40,340 bases of DNA from positions 1 to 40,340 of the forward strand of contig NZ_JAGAYD010000158.1 of assembly GCF_017940685.1 (NCBI RefSeq), written 5' to 3'. Below the pieces are notes generated by a model. The model made no database searches. It saw only the letters and a program-made list of their open reading frames with translations, and was not told the DNA's origin. Every line of letters begins with the position of its first letter. Within the stretch, counting starts at the first letter, position 1. Source of the DNA: Butyrivibrio sp. Lineage in GTDB: Bacteria; Bacillota; Clostridia; Lachnospirales; Lachnospiraceae. Position numbers and translations under genes: made by a program. Positions 6,771 to 14,791 of this stretch are shown here, one piece after another.

Positions 6771-8245
6771 CCTTTCTTAAATTTTTTGATTTTTTCATTA
6801 CGTTTGTCGATTACAGGCTTTGTGCTTTCTGCTAAGGTCTTAGGACTCATCTGCCTGTAATATGCCACACTGCTTATGGACTTGTGCCCAAGAAGAGCTG
6901 CTATTGTTGCATCATCAGCAAAGAGGTCACAAAGGTGTTTTCCGTATGTATGCCTTAGAAGATGCGTTCCAACAGTAAAGGGCTTTCCGTTATCATCAAG
7001 CAGGTCAAGGGTCTGTACCATAGTTCTAAAGCGGTAGGAAAGAGAAGCATATGTCAGGGGCTTTGTGGGATCCTTGTCTGAGACAAAGATATAATCACAA
7101 TCGCCGTATATACTTGCAGTTTCCTCTATGCTGGCTTTAAGGAGCGAGCATAGTTCTTCATTGATAGTCTTTTCATAGGTATTTCCGGTTTTGGGCTGGC
7201 ATATCTTTACGTGTGGCTTTTCTCCAAAGAAGACATTTTCCTTTTTTAGCGTCATGGTATCGGATATACGAAGCCCTAAAAGCTCATGGATTAGCAGGAG
7301 CCTTGCAGTCTGCTTATCAAGGAGCTTATAGCCTGCGTGGAGTCTTTGCAGCTCTGCATCAGAGTAGCTTTTGTATATGGTTCTTTTGTGCTTAGAAAAG
7401 TCACTTTTTAGGAAAATTCCTTTTAGGTTGTCATAGGAGTATAGCTTTCCAACCACGATAAAGATGCTTTTTAGGGCAGACAGTTCTGTCCTGTAGTCCT
7501 TTTTACGTTTTGATTCAAGGTAGAGGTATGACAGGTATTCCTCTAAAAGTTCCCGGCTAAAGTCCTTTAAGGATATGATCTCCGGGAAAGATTTTTGTAA
7601 AAATTCAGAGAGAAAATTTACTGCCATGATTTCCACAGATACATAGCTTACAGAGCGTCTTTTTAAGTGATATAGAGCGGCATCTTTGATTTCTTTTTTT
7701 ATGTCCTCTTGCCTGATCTTTGAGAAGTTTATCTGTTTTCTTTCCTTGATAGGGGAGTCCCGTACAGGGAAAGGAAGCGATTCTAACTTCCAGATATCAT
7801 TTTCAAGTGAAAAGCCTTCATCTTCCTTTGGAAGAAAGTAATTATAGGCTGCTCTTAAGTAGTAAAACATTGGGTTATCTGCCCTATAGGTTTTTCCAAG
7901 CTCGGACCGGTACTTTTCATAGGAAAGTCTTTCTTCGTTCATGAGAAGATATACACGGAGCCGCCTTTCCATGTCCTTAAGAGGAAGGTCTGTAAGGTGC
8001 TCTATTTCCGGAAAGGTATCAGTAATAAAGTCAGCAAAATTATGAAAGTTTGTTTGCTCGCTACGCAGGGAGAGATAGGATATCTTTTCTGCCCTGTCAT
8101 ATATAAAGGCGGCAAAGTCATTTCTTATATCTGTAGGTGGGAGCCTTGATAAATCAAAGGCATGCTTTGGTGCGTAAAGGCTATGTTTTCTTTGATCCGG
8201 TGTTAAATTCCTGTAACAGGGCAGATCCTTAAAATACAGTTTCAT
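6758..8245 (-). CDS. tyrosine recombinase, third of the trio (495 aa)
   Basis: Site-specific DNA recombinase. C-terminal catalytic residues are all present: Arg in ELLGLRISDTMTL, HLLRHTYGKHL (HxxR), LLGHKSISSV and the nucleophile region VAYYRQM. The first ~290 residues form an extended DNA-binding region with a second SAM-like stretch (FLSEFLQKSFPEIISLKDF), much larger than in phage integrases. Its ATG overlaps the stop of the upstream recombinase (8242-8245), so translation is coupled. It occupies a position that Tn554, with only TnpA and TnpB, does not have. Confidence 0.86.
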   Translation of the reverse strand: MKLYFKDLPCYRNLTPDQRKHSLYAPKHAFDLSRLPPTDIRNDFAAFIYDRAEKISYLSLRSEQTNFHNFADFITDTFPEIEHLTDLPLKDMERRLRVYLLMNEERLSYEKYRSELGKTYRADNPMFYYLRAAYNYFLPKEDEGFSLENDIWKLESLPFPVRDSPIKERKQINFSKIRQEDIKKEIKDAALYHLKRRSVSYVSVEIMAVNFLSEFLQKSFPEIISLKDFSRELLEEYLSYLYLESKRKKDYRTELSALKSIFIVVGKLYSYDNLKGIFLKSDFSKHKRTIYKSYSDAELQRLHAGYKLLDKQTARLLLIHELLGLRISDTMTLKKENVFFGEKPHVKICQPKTGNTYEKTINEELCSLLKASIEETASIYGDCDYIFVSDKDPTKPLTYASLSYRFRTMVQTLDLLDDNGKPFTVGTHLLRHTYGKHLCDLFADDATIAALLGHKSISSVAYYRQMSPKTLAESTKPVIDKRNEKIKKFKKGWME

Positions 8246-10131
8246 TCGATGTGGTTCTCCTTAAAATATTCCTCCTGTAAAAGGTCGATGCGACCCGGCA
8301 GGTGGTCAATGTACTGCTTTGTCATATCATCCCTAGTGTGTCCAAGGTAAGCTCTTGTGGTGCCAAGGGGAGCTCCAGACATATGAAGGTCTGTAGCTAT
8401 GGTGTGGCGATAGTCATGGGACTTAAAATCTATGTCCTTTGTTTCTTCATATAGAAGGAGCTGAGCCTTCATCTGTTTTACAAAAGTAGCTGCCTGGTAA
8501 GGCTTATTCTTGTCTTTGCATGAAGGGAAGATAAATTCTGACCCGGAATCATCTTCTGTTATGTGGCGTCTTAAGAGCCTTGATACTTCTTCCGGTATCG
8601 GTATCTGCTTGTCAGAGCGCAATTTATATTGGTAAATCTTAAGCCAAAAGGCTCCATTATCAGAAAAGAGGGCGTCTTTTCTTAGGGAGCAGACCTCATT
8701 GATACGAAGCCCTGTGGAATAGAGGGTTAAGTACATAAGACCAAGGGTTTCGGGGAAGTCGGAAAGTACTGTAAAAATCTGATCAATCGTTTCTTCTTCA
8801 ACAGTCCTGTCATGATGTAGATATCTTGCCTTTTTATAGAAGTAGTCAAAAGGAAACGATGGGATCAAAAGCTTTTCTCTGACGGAAAGCGTGGTCAGAA
8901 AAAAGGAAAGCATGGTGAGCGTCCTGTTATAGGTTTCCGGTCTAAGGTCCTGAGAGTCTTTGTATTCTATGAAGCCTTCAATGTCCGAATATGATAGTTC
9001 GGATAGGGAACTGTGCTTTTCTTCAAGGTATTTGGTAAATTCTTTAGCTCCGTAGTATTTTTCAAGTAATGACTGCATAGAGTACTTGGGCGATAGTACA
9101 AGCAGATATTTCATGTAGTGCTGCAGGATTTCTCTGTGCTCATAGGAAACGTCTCCAAAGTTAAAGCACTCAATTCCTCGTGTAGGGTTTGCTCTTTCAG
9201 ATAATGAGAATCTTTCAAGGAACCAGAGTGTTGCTGTAAAGTCTGGCTTACTATCTGAAAGAAATAAAAATCGTCTGGCCCTGTATAAAACCTGTGGAGC
9301 ATTTTTTGATATCGCATCCATGTTTTTTTCAAGGAAAGCATGAAAATCAGATACTTCCTTGTCTGTTATATGTTTTAAGTCCTGAATACCGGCACTAACG
9401 CAGTACTTATAGAGATAGTAAAGGGGCGTTATGAAGTGCTGGATCATGTAGTGGTTTTTTCGATCCTTAATCTGTGAAAGGTCAAAAAGCAGGACTTTGT
9501 AAATTTGTTTTTTTACAGTCACAGATGCAGGCAGTGAAAAGTCAAAGTAAAGAAATTCCTTGCGCGCTGTGTAGTAAAGCCTCTCTGCAATGTAGGGATC
9601 CGGGAAGTATCCAAGAAAGAGGAGCCTATTTTCATAGGGCGGTGTTCTTCGGATGGTGATCTTTTTTATTTCTGATAAAACCATCTGGTCTAAGGCTTTT
9701 AAGTATTCCGAGTGCTTTGCCGGAACAGAAAGAGCAAGGTAATCATCATATAAAGCCCTTGTATCTGCTGTGATTTCAGAAAAGCTTTCTATGCCGGACA
9801 CCATAAGAAAGGTAAGACATTTTCTGCCACGGGCTGTTTCAGCAAAGGATGATACGGTAAGCGGATGTCCATTTTCTTTCATGTAAGCAAAATAGACGGT
9901 CTCAAGGTCTCCTTTGTATGCTGAATACTGTTTTGGTGAGAAAGCAAATTCATGACGGACAGTGGTAATAAAGGCTTTTAGGGTATTAACAGAAATTTCT
10001 GAAAGGGATGAAAAGCCAAGCGATGACAAAAATGAGTATAAGAAGTCAACCCTTTTGCCTAAAACAGAAGGCGAGAGGGTAATTTCTTCATATAATGAAC
10101 TTTCGCTTTCGACTAACTTAAGTAGAGCCAT
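8242..10131 (-). CDS. large tyrosine recombinase, second of the trio (about 629 aa, TnpB-like)
   Basis: I choose the ATG ending at 10131 because AAAGGA lies 6 nt upstream of it; the in-frame ATG two codons earlier (10137) directly abuts that site. The catalytic domain is complete: YSTGLRINEVCSL, the lysine-bearing KLRSDKQIPIP, SHDYRHTIATDL, YLGHTRDDM and the tyrosine in TKQYIDHL. The ~420-residue N-terminal part is unusually long and has at least two core-binding-like helical segments. Length equals that of Tn554 TnpB (630 aa), and the neighbours match its TnpA and TnpC in size. It has its own predicted promoter at 10183-10211. Confidence 0.86.
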   Translation of the reverse strand: MALLKLVESESSLYEEITLSPSVLGKRVDFLYSFLSSLGFSSLSEISVNTLKAFITTVRHEFAFSPKQYSAYKGDLETVYFAYMKENGHPLTVSSFAETARGRKCLTFLMVSGIESFSEITADTRALYDDYLALSVPAKHSEYLKALDQMVLSEIKKITIRRTPPYENRLLFLGYFPDPYIAERLYYTARKEFLYFDFSLPASVTVKKQIYKVLLFDLSQIKDRKNHYMIQHFITPLYYLYKYCVSAGIQDLKHITDKEVSDFHAFLEKNMDAISKNAPQVLYRARRFLFLSDSKPDFTATLWFLERFSLSERANPTRGIECFNFGDVSYEHREILQHYMKYLLVLSPKYSMQSLLEKYYGAKEFTKYLEEKHSSLSELSYSDIEGFIEYKDSQDLRPETYNRTLTMLSFFLTTLSVREKLLIPSFPFDYFYKKARYLHHDRTVEEETIDQIFTVLSDFPETLGLMYLTLYSTGLRINEVCSLRKDALFSDNGAFWLKIYQYKLRSDKQIPIPEEVSRLLRRHITEDDSGSEFIFPSCKDKNKPYQAATFVKQMKAQLLLYEETKDIDFKSHDYRHTIATDLHMSGAPLGTTRAYLGHTRDDMTKQYIDHLPGRIDLLQEEYFKENHIE

Positions 10132-10182
10132 AGTCATTCCTTTCTTAAACCTTAAGGGTTTTATCCATTTTCCTCTTAGGTG

Positions 10183-10211
10183 CTAAAAGTCCTTTTTTGG
10201 AGCCTTGTCAA
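10183..10211 (-). promoter_or_regulatory. predicted sigma-A promoter for the second recombinase operon
   Basis: On the minus strand TTGACA (10206-10211) is followed after exactly 17 nt by TTTTAG (10183-10188). It lies in the 133-nt gap between the first and second recombinase genes, about 50 nt before the start codon. A CCTTAAGG palindrome at 10151-10158 sits just downstream and could be an operator. Confidence 0.55.
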
Positions 10212-10270
10212 GTCAGTAAGATGTTTTGGCAGGTGGCTTTACAAGGCAGAGAAAAAGGATAAACTTGTCG

Positions 10271-11377
10271 CTACAGGAAATCGGAGATATTAACGCCTTC
10301 AGTAGCTTTTTTAAGGTAAAGATCCTGGGCATCTTCGATTTCGCGCGGTGATACATGCAGGTAGTTTTCTGTGGTTGCAATGTTTTTGTGTCCTAAAGCC
10401 TTGGAGATTTCAACAATCGCCCAGTTTGCTTTGCGCCTTTCATCCGCAAAATAGTGGCGGAGCATATGGTTTGTTACATGCAAGCCGCAGCGTCTGCCGA
10501 TGGTTTCAAGTGATGAATAAAACGTATTTGCCGTTAGAGGTGTACCCCTCGTTTTTCCATGCAGGACAATAAAGAGATAATCTGTTTTCTCAAAAAGATC
10601 CGCATTCTCCGATAGATAAACATTTAATAGGGAGAACAGGGCATCTGATATTTTCATGTAACGTTCTTCTGCATTTTTTGCGTAGGCGCGGTTTTGGTTC
10701 GCATCACGATATCTTACAAAGATGCGTTTTTTCTCATAATCAATGTCCTCCGTATATCTGATTCCAAGTGCCTCACCGATACGAAGTCCTGTTTCCTCTA
10801 AGAGCATGAGAAGGAGTTTATCCCTATTGTTGTTACAGGCGGCCAAAATCTTTTGAACATCTTCTTTTGTGGCAATCCGGGCATTATGTTCATTTTTCTT
10901 AAGGTACCCATCATAGGTAAGAAAAGAAGAACTTACTGTTGTGCCCACAGGTGTTACATATGAAAAGTTTCTGTCATCAAGCACTGATAAAAATGGAACC
11001 TCGCCATTTCTGTGCAGGAAGTTGTATAGTCCGAATACTGCCTGCAAATATGAGTTGGCGGTATTGTTTTTTACCTCTTTGTAGGAACCTGTGTGAGAGC
11101 CGCTTTTTACATACATTAAAAAGTCGTAAAAGTGCTCTGACTGTTCTGCGAACTTCATAGAAGCCACGGAATTTAATGTCAGGTCTCTGTCATAGAGAAA
11201 ATCCATGTAATACGGAAGGATTCTTGCAATGCGAAGGATTGTGTTGTGAGCTCTGTTTTGCATGACCTTGTGCTTTAAGTATCTGGTGCATTGTGGCTCA
11301 ATCTGTCCCGTTTCGGAATCTTTTACATAGAAGTATGTTTTTCTGCCTTTTTTGGCCTGACCATATATATATTTCAT
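10271..11377 (-). CDS. tyrosine recombinase, first of the trio (368 aa, TnpA-like)
   Basis: Site-specific recombinase with the full catalytic set: EETGLRIGEALGI, the lysine in YAKNAEERYMK, NHMLRHYFADERR (HxxR), ALGHKNIATT and the nucleophile in ENYLHVSP. Residues 1-160 form a SAM-like core-binding domain. Size is close to Tn554 TnpA (361 aa). It is the first gene of the minus-strand run and carries a copy of the element's bipartite motif about 30 nt upstream, so it may be controlled together with the mobilization genes on the other strand. A 133-nt gap with its own promoter separates it from the next recombinase. Confidence 0.86.
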   Translation of the reverse strand: MKYIYGQAKKGRKTYFYVKDSETGQIEPQCTRYLKHKVMQNRAHNTILRIARILPYYMDFLYDRDLTLNSVASMKFAEQSEHFYDFLMYVKSGSHTGSYKEVKNNTANSYLQAVFGLYNFLHRNGEVPFLSVLDDRNFSYVTPVGTTVSSSFLTYDGYLKKNEHNARIATKEDVQKILAACNNNRDKLLLMLLEETGLRIGEALGIRYTEDIDYEKKRIFVRYRDANQNRAYAKNAEERYMKISDALFSLLNVYLSENADLFEKTDYLFIVLHGKTRGTPLTANTFYSSLETIGRRCGLHVTNHMLRHYFADERRKANWAIVEISKALGHKNIATTENYLHVSPREIEDAQDLYLKKATEGVNISDFL

Positions 11378-11405
11378 GTGTCCTGATTTCTCCTTTCATC
11401 AGATA

Positions 11406-11433
11406 TGTGGGACATAAAACATGTAATCCGTAA
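11406..11433 (-). promoter_or_regulatory. bipartite element motif, minus-strand copy
   Basis: Read on the minus strand: TTACGGATT (11425-11433), 9 nt, then ATGTCCCACA (11406-11415). It matches the rightward copies except for one base in the left half and a spacer shorter by one. It lies 28 nt upstream of the first recombinase start. Confidence 0.66.
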
Positions 11434-11474
11434 CGGGAAATACAATTTTTGTGTAAAAAATTCTAAATCACAAG

Positions 11475-11680
11475 AGAGCATAACTTGAAACACATAAAAT
11501 ATGCTCTAAACAATAATAAAGCATATAGAGCAGTATATGTCAATAGGGAAATATGCTTTAGAGTGAAATAGAGCATATTATGTTAAATGATAATTAATAT
11601 AATAAATCAACATAAAGCACATTATTCTTGAAAACGACTGTGCTTTATAGTAAAATACAATCTGTACTATTGTGCTATTT
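11475..11680. promoter_or_regulatory. cluster of operator half-sites in the divergent control region
   Basis: The 318-nt gap 11378-11695 holds no gene. It contains at least eight copies of (A/T)(A/G)AGCA(T/C)A: AGAGCATA 11475-11482, TATGCTCT 11500-11507, AAAGCATAT 11518-11526, ATATGCTTT 11551-11559, AGAGCATAT 11570-11578, ATAAAGCACA 11612-11621, TGTGCTTTAT 11639-11648 and TGTGCTATTT 11671-11680. They pair as inverted repeats; 11612-11621 with 11639-11648 is a perfect 10-bp dyad. The proximal pair overlaps the promoter of the XRE gene. Probably binding sites of that regulator; iterons of a replication origin are the alternative. Confidence 0.72.
11628..11656 (+). promoter_or_regulatory. promoter of the XRE regulator gene
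   Basis: TTGAAA (11628-11633), 17 nt, TAAAAT (11651-11656). The operator arm TGTGCTTTAT (11639-11648) sits in the spacer, which predicts repression when it is bound. Confidence 0.68.
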
Positions 11681-11695
11681 TAAGAGGAATGCTTA

Positions 11696-12406
11696 ATGCG
11701 TAGAAAAGAGTTAACAGACTATCCTTTTAATAAAGAGATGTTCAGGGAAGTGATCATAAAGGCAAGAGGAGATAGGAGCCAGGCAACCTTTTGTGAAGAG
11801 TGCGGGCTTTCTTACGCCTATATGAACCGGTATGCAAATGCAAAGAATGAGGATGCACCGACTATCAGCACCTTAAAGAAGATTGCACTTGCAACCAGGG
11901 CAGTTTCATATGAAGAGCTGCTGAACGCTGCAGGCTATAATGCAGAGAAATATAAGGATGACAGGCCTGTAGGCGTGGCAAGAAAAGATTTCTTTCATCC
12001 GGTATTTCTTGGAATGGCGAACAGTAACTATGACTGGCGGATTGAATCCAAGGGATATCAGAATAACGAGCCTTTTGAGATCATCATAGAAAGAAATGAA
12101 GTAAATAAGTGGTTCTTTGTGCCTGTAACAAAAGCGGATATCACAAAGGATGAGATCCAGAGCATCATCATGAACCAGCCGAAGTTTACGCCCGGAAGCA
12201 AGGTAAGTTTTGTGACAGATGATGCAGGTATCTTTGAAACATTAAAGGCAATCGAGCTTCCTTTAATCTCCCTGTATATATCTGTAGTAAGGGTACTGGG
12301 GCAGGAGATCATAGATGAAGTGAGCATAAAGACCAGCATCAGTACGGATATTACGATAAAAAATGAAGACAATATACGTCCATTTGCCATAGGAGAGAAC
12401 CAATGA
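11696..12406 (+). CDS. XRE-type HTH regulator with an unknown C-terminal domain
   Basis: 236 aa. The N-terminal ~75 residues hold a lambda-repressor-like HTH (SQATFCEECGLSYAYMNRYA) followed by a helix (TISTLKKIALATRAVSYEEL) that fits the XRE family. Residues 95-235 form a beta-rich domain (FEIIIERNEVNKWFFVPVT) of no family I recognise. GAGG lies 8 nt upstream of ATG 11696. The start is preceded by the cluster of dyad sites, so it likely represses itself and perhaps the divergent recombinase gene. Its stop overlaps the next ATG (ATGA), placing it at the head of a long rightward run that may reach the restriction genes. Confidence 0.76.
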   Translation: MRRKELTDYPFNKEMFREVIIKARGDRSQATFCEECGLSYAYMNRYANAKNEDAPTISTLKKIALATRAVSYEELLNAAGYNAEKYKDDRPVGVARKDFFHPVFLGMANSNYDWRIESKGYQNNEPFEIIIERNEVNKWFFVPVTKADITKDEIQSIIMNQPKFTPGSKVSFVTDDAGIFETLKAIELPLISLYISVVRVLGQEIIDEVSIKTSISTDITIKNEDNIRPFAIGENQ

Positions 12407-13062
12407 GTGAGATAGATGCTATCAAAGAAAGACATTCCGTAAGAAATTATGAAGCAAAAAAGATTGAAGCTGATAAGGTCGAAAAGATCAGAGCTAAGAT
12501 TGAAGAGCTTAACAAGGAAGGGAATCTTCATTTGCAATTTATGGAGGATGCCGGAAAGACCTATAATAAGCTCTTTAACAAAGTTGCAGGGCTTGGATCT
12601 GCACCGAGTGTTATTGCCTGTGTAGGAATCGATGATGAAACTTTGGAGCAGAGAGTTGGGTACTATGGAGAAAAGCTTGTGCTTTTCATACAGGAGCTTG
12701 GACTTAATACCTGTTGGGCAGGAACTTTTAACCAGAAAAATATCGGCGCTGAAGTCGGGAACAACAAAAAGCTTGTCATCAGTATTGCCGTAGGATATGG
12801 GAAAGATAAGGGTAAGCCCCATAAGTCAAAGAGTCCTGAGCAGGTAATTGAAGCAAAGGGTGATAGGCCCTATTGGTTTAATAAAGGCGTTGATATGGCA
12901 CTTTTAGCACCTACCGCTATCAACCAGCAGAAGTTTACAATCCGACTAAATGAGGATGAAAGTGTGGATTTCGTGGATAAGGGCGGCATATTTAGCCAGG
13001 TAGATCTCGGCATTGTAAGATGTCATTTTGAAATAGGAGCAGAGAAAAGCTTTCCGATTTAA
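12403..13062 (+). CDS. nitroreductase-family flavoprotein
   Basis: 219 aa. The N-terminus has the family signature IKERHSVRNYEAKKIEADK (Arg residues that bind the FMN phosphate), and the later stretches FIQELGLNTCWAGTF and ISIAVGYGKDKGKPH match the second half of nitroreductases of the TM1586-like type. The Arg-Lys-rich KSKSPEQVI region and LLAPTAINQQKF are typical as well. Predicted cytosolic FMN-dependent NAD(P)H oxidoreductase; substrate unknown. It overlaps the regulator gene by 4 bases and precedes a nuclease-like gene by 12 nt. Whether it has a metabolic job or serves the defence-like neighbourhood cannot be told from sequence. Confidence 0.8.
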   Translation: MSEIDAIKERHSVRNYEAKKIEADKVEKIRAKIEELNKEGNLHLQFMEDAGKTYNKLFNKVAGLGSAPSVIACVGIDDETLEQRVGYYGEKLVLFIQELGLNTCWAGTFNQKNIGAEVGNNKKLVISIAVGYGKDKGKPHKSKSPEQVIEAKGDRPYWFNKGVDMALLAPTAINQQKFTIRLNEDESVDFVDKGGIFSQVDLGIVRCHFEIGAEKSFPI

Positions 13063-13074
13063 GGATGTGATGGT

Positions 13075-14094
13075 ATGAATGTGGAAATTACATGGAATGG
13101 TGGCTTTAATCATAAAGAGGAACTTTTAGCATTGGCTGAAAAGTCAGATACATTTTATATGGTATCACCTTTCTTGGCTCCTGATATAGAGAAGATCATT
13201 GAGGAAATGTCAACCATAAAGAATCTTTATGTGTACACAAACATAGATGGCTTTGACATGGGCGTAGAAATCATAGAGGCTTTATCAAGGCTCCAGAAGT
13301 ACTGCGAGAAGGAAAACATTTCTCTTAATATGTTTTATGACGACGGGTTACACGGGAAAGTTTATCTCTTTTATAAGGGAGAAAAGGCAACAGGATTTGT
13401 CACCGCCTCAGCAAATTTTACAACAAAGGGACTTACTAAGAATATTGAGTACGGCATTTTAATAGAGGATGAAACTCTCCAAAATGAAATGCTTAAGAAT
13501 GTGAGAAACAATGTTGCACATACACTTTCAGCGGCATATCTGTCTTACCTTTATGGGAAGGCACAGGAGTTTAAGAAGAAGCATCCAAAGCAAGAAAAAC
13601 CGTCATTTAAATCTGCAAAGTTTGTGCGGTCTGAAAAGACAAAGGAAACAAGGTACTTTCTTAAGACAATCGGGAGAGATGGAAAGCCTCATCCTAAGAA
13701 GCCATTTGTGGATGATGTGAAGCTTGGATTCAAAAAAGCCACATATCATAAAGGTGATGTTATGGTGATTCATGCCAAAGAGCATGGCTTAGTAGTGGGA
13801 ATTTATATGGTACTCGAAGATATACCTGAGGAATATACAGAAGATACATGGGATAAATGGCCATATAAATATATGCTTCGTTGTCTGACACCGGATTTTA
13901 GTAAGAAATGGTGGCAGGAAGAAATAAAAACATTAGAATTGCCAGAGGATTTTATAATACACCGTCTGCATGAAGAAGATCATGTGACCATGCGAGGGAA
14001 AGATAATTTGAATGCCATCAGCTATGGAAGTCCGTTCCAGCTCACAAAGGAATTTGCAGATTATGTGCTTAAAAGACTAAATGAGACGTTATGA
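13075..14094 (+). CDS. PLD-family nuclease fused to an EVE/PUA-like domain
   Basis: 339 aa. Residues 1-150 form a phospholipase-D-type nuclease half: GLHGKVYLFYKG gives the H93xK95 pair and VTASANFTTKG supplies the S/N residues (about 112-114), a single HKD motif as in dimeric restriction enzymes of the BfiI/NgoFVII kind. Residues about 190-285 (RYFLKTIGRDGKPHPKKPF, then HKGDVMVIHAKEHGLVVGIY, and a W-DKW motif) resemble EVE domains, which read modified bases. The fusion suggests a modification-dependent restriction factor. The PLD part is clear; the EVE call is tentative. It stands in a run that leads to a type I restriction system. Confidence 0.72.
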   Translation: MNVEITWNGGFNHKEELLALAEKSDTFYMVSPFLAPDIEKIIEEMSTIKNLYVYTNIDGFDMGVEIIEALSRLQKYCEKENISLNMFYDDGLHGKVYLFYKGEKATGFVTASANFTTKGLTKNIEYGILIEDETLQNEMLKNVRNNVAHTLSAAYLSYLYGKAQEFKKKHPKQEKPSFKSAKFVRSEKTKETRYFLKTIGRDGKPHPKKPFVDDVKLGFKKATYHKGDVMVIHAKEHGLVVGIYMVLEDIPEEYTEDTWDKWPYKYMLRCLTPDFSKKWWQEEIKTLELPEDFIIHRLHEEDHVTMRGKDNLNAISYGSPFQLTKEFADYVLKRLNETL

Positions 14095-14189
14095 GTCCGT
14101 TTTTTAGGACACCCTATCTGCTACCATTACAGTAGAAACATAAAACACATGTAAAATCATGGGTCAGTGTACCTAACTGGAGGTAAGCT

Positions 14190-14345
14190 ATGGGAATATT
14201 TGAAGATGAGGATGATGCAATTGACGATTTTTTCATGATGGAAATGCTGGACGAAGAAGAAAAGAACGATAGGAAGAAAAAAGGGAAGGACAAAGGTCCG
14301 GATAAGGATAAAGACAAGAAAAAAGGATTGTTCGGAATCTTTTAA
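14190..14345 (+). CDS. small highly charged protein, 51 aa
   Basis: Good ribosome site (GGAGG 14179-14183) 6 nt before the ATG. The sequence starts MGIFEDEDDAIDDFFMMEML (acidic), continues with a lysine-rich middle (DRKKKGKDKGPDKDKDKKK) and ends GLFGIF. Acidic head, basic middle and hydrophobic end make it an unusual dipolar peptide. No family recognised. It is 8 nt from the next gene and so in the operon; transcription from the nuclease gene is probable across a 95-nt gap. Confidence 0.62.
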   Translation: MGIFEDEDDAIDDFFMMEMLDEEEKNDRKKKGKDKGPDKDKDKKKGLFGIF

Positions 14346-14353
14346 GGGAGTAT

Positions 14354-14791
14354 ATGAGATCGAAACCATTAAACGCGGGAACAATAGGAATAGCTATATT
14401 TAACCTCTTTGCAGCATTTATATACAGTATAGCTATTGTAGACAAACTGCATATTGAAGGTGGGATAAGGATACCGGTGCAGATTGCATTTATTATCATC
14501 TTTGGAATTTTGGAATTTATTCCAAAGATAGTAATAATTCCGGCAGGAGCCGCAGGGTTTATGAATTGCTTTACTGCATGGAGTTTGCTTGCGCATATAG
14601 GACATCCGATTGTAAGGATAATTCTTAGGATAGCTGCAATCGTAGTCTTTATACTTCTTGAGCTTTCACTGTTTACAGACGTGACACTTGAAGGAAGGGA
14701 TGAAAGCAGACCGCCTACAATACAGCAGATTAAAGCAAGCGGATATAAGAAATACACCAAAGATGGTGTTACATCATACAGGAAAGAATAA
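14354..14791 (+). CDS. four-helix membrane protein, unknown
   Basis: 145 aa with four hydrophobic segments at about 10-28, 41-60, 63-82 and 85-107, then a polar, cytoplasmic tail (ESRPPTIQQIKASGYKKYTK). GGGAG lies 4-8 nt upstream of ATG 14354. No recognisable domain. The stop is one base before the start of the following Zn-site gene, so the two are probably translated together. Confidence 0.6.
   Translation: MRSKPLNAGTIGIAIFNLFAAFIYSIAIVDKLHIEGGIRIPVQIAFIIIFGILEFIPKIVIIPAGAAGFMNCFTAWSLLAHIGHPIVRIILRIAAIVVFILLELSLFTDVTLEGRDESRPPTIQQIKASGYKKYTKDGVTSYRKE

Noticed and set aside
11475-11680. Replication origin iterons
   Set aside because: The sites form inverted pairs around a promoter next to an XRE gene, and no replication initiator gene is adjacent; operator is the simpler reading, although not proven.
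12058-12822. Minus-strand 254-codon reading frame
   Set aside because: It lies antisense to the XRE and nitroreductase genes, has no ribosome site and follows from their codon bias.
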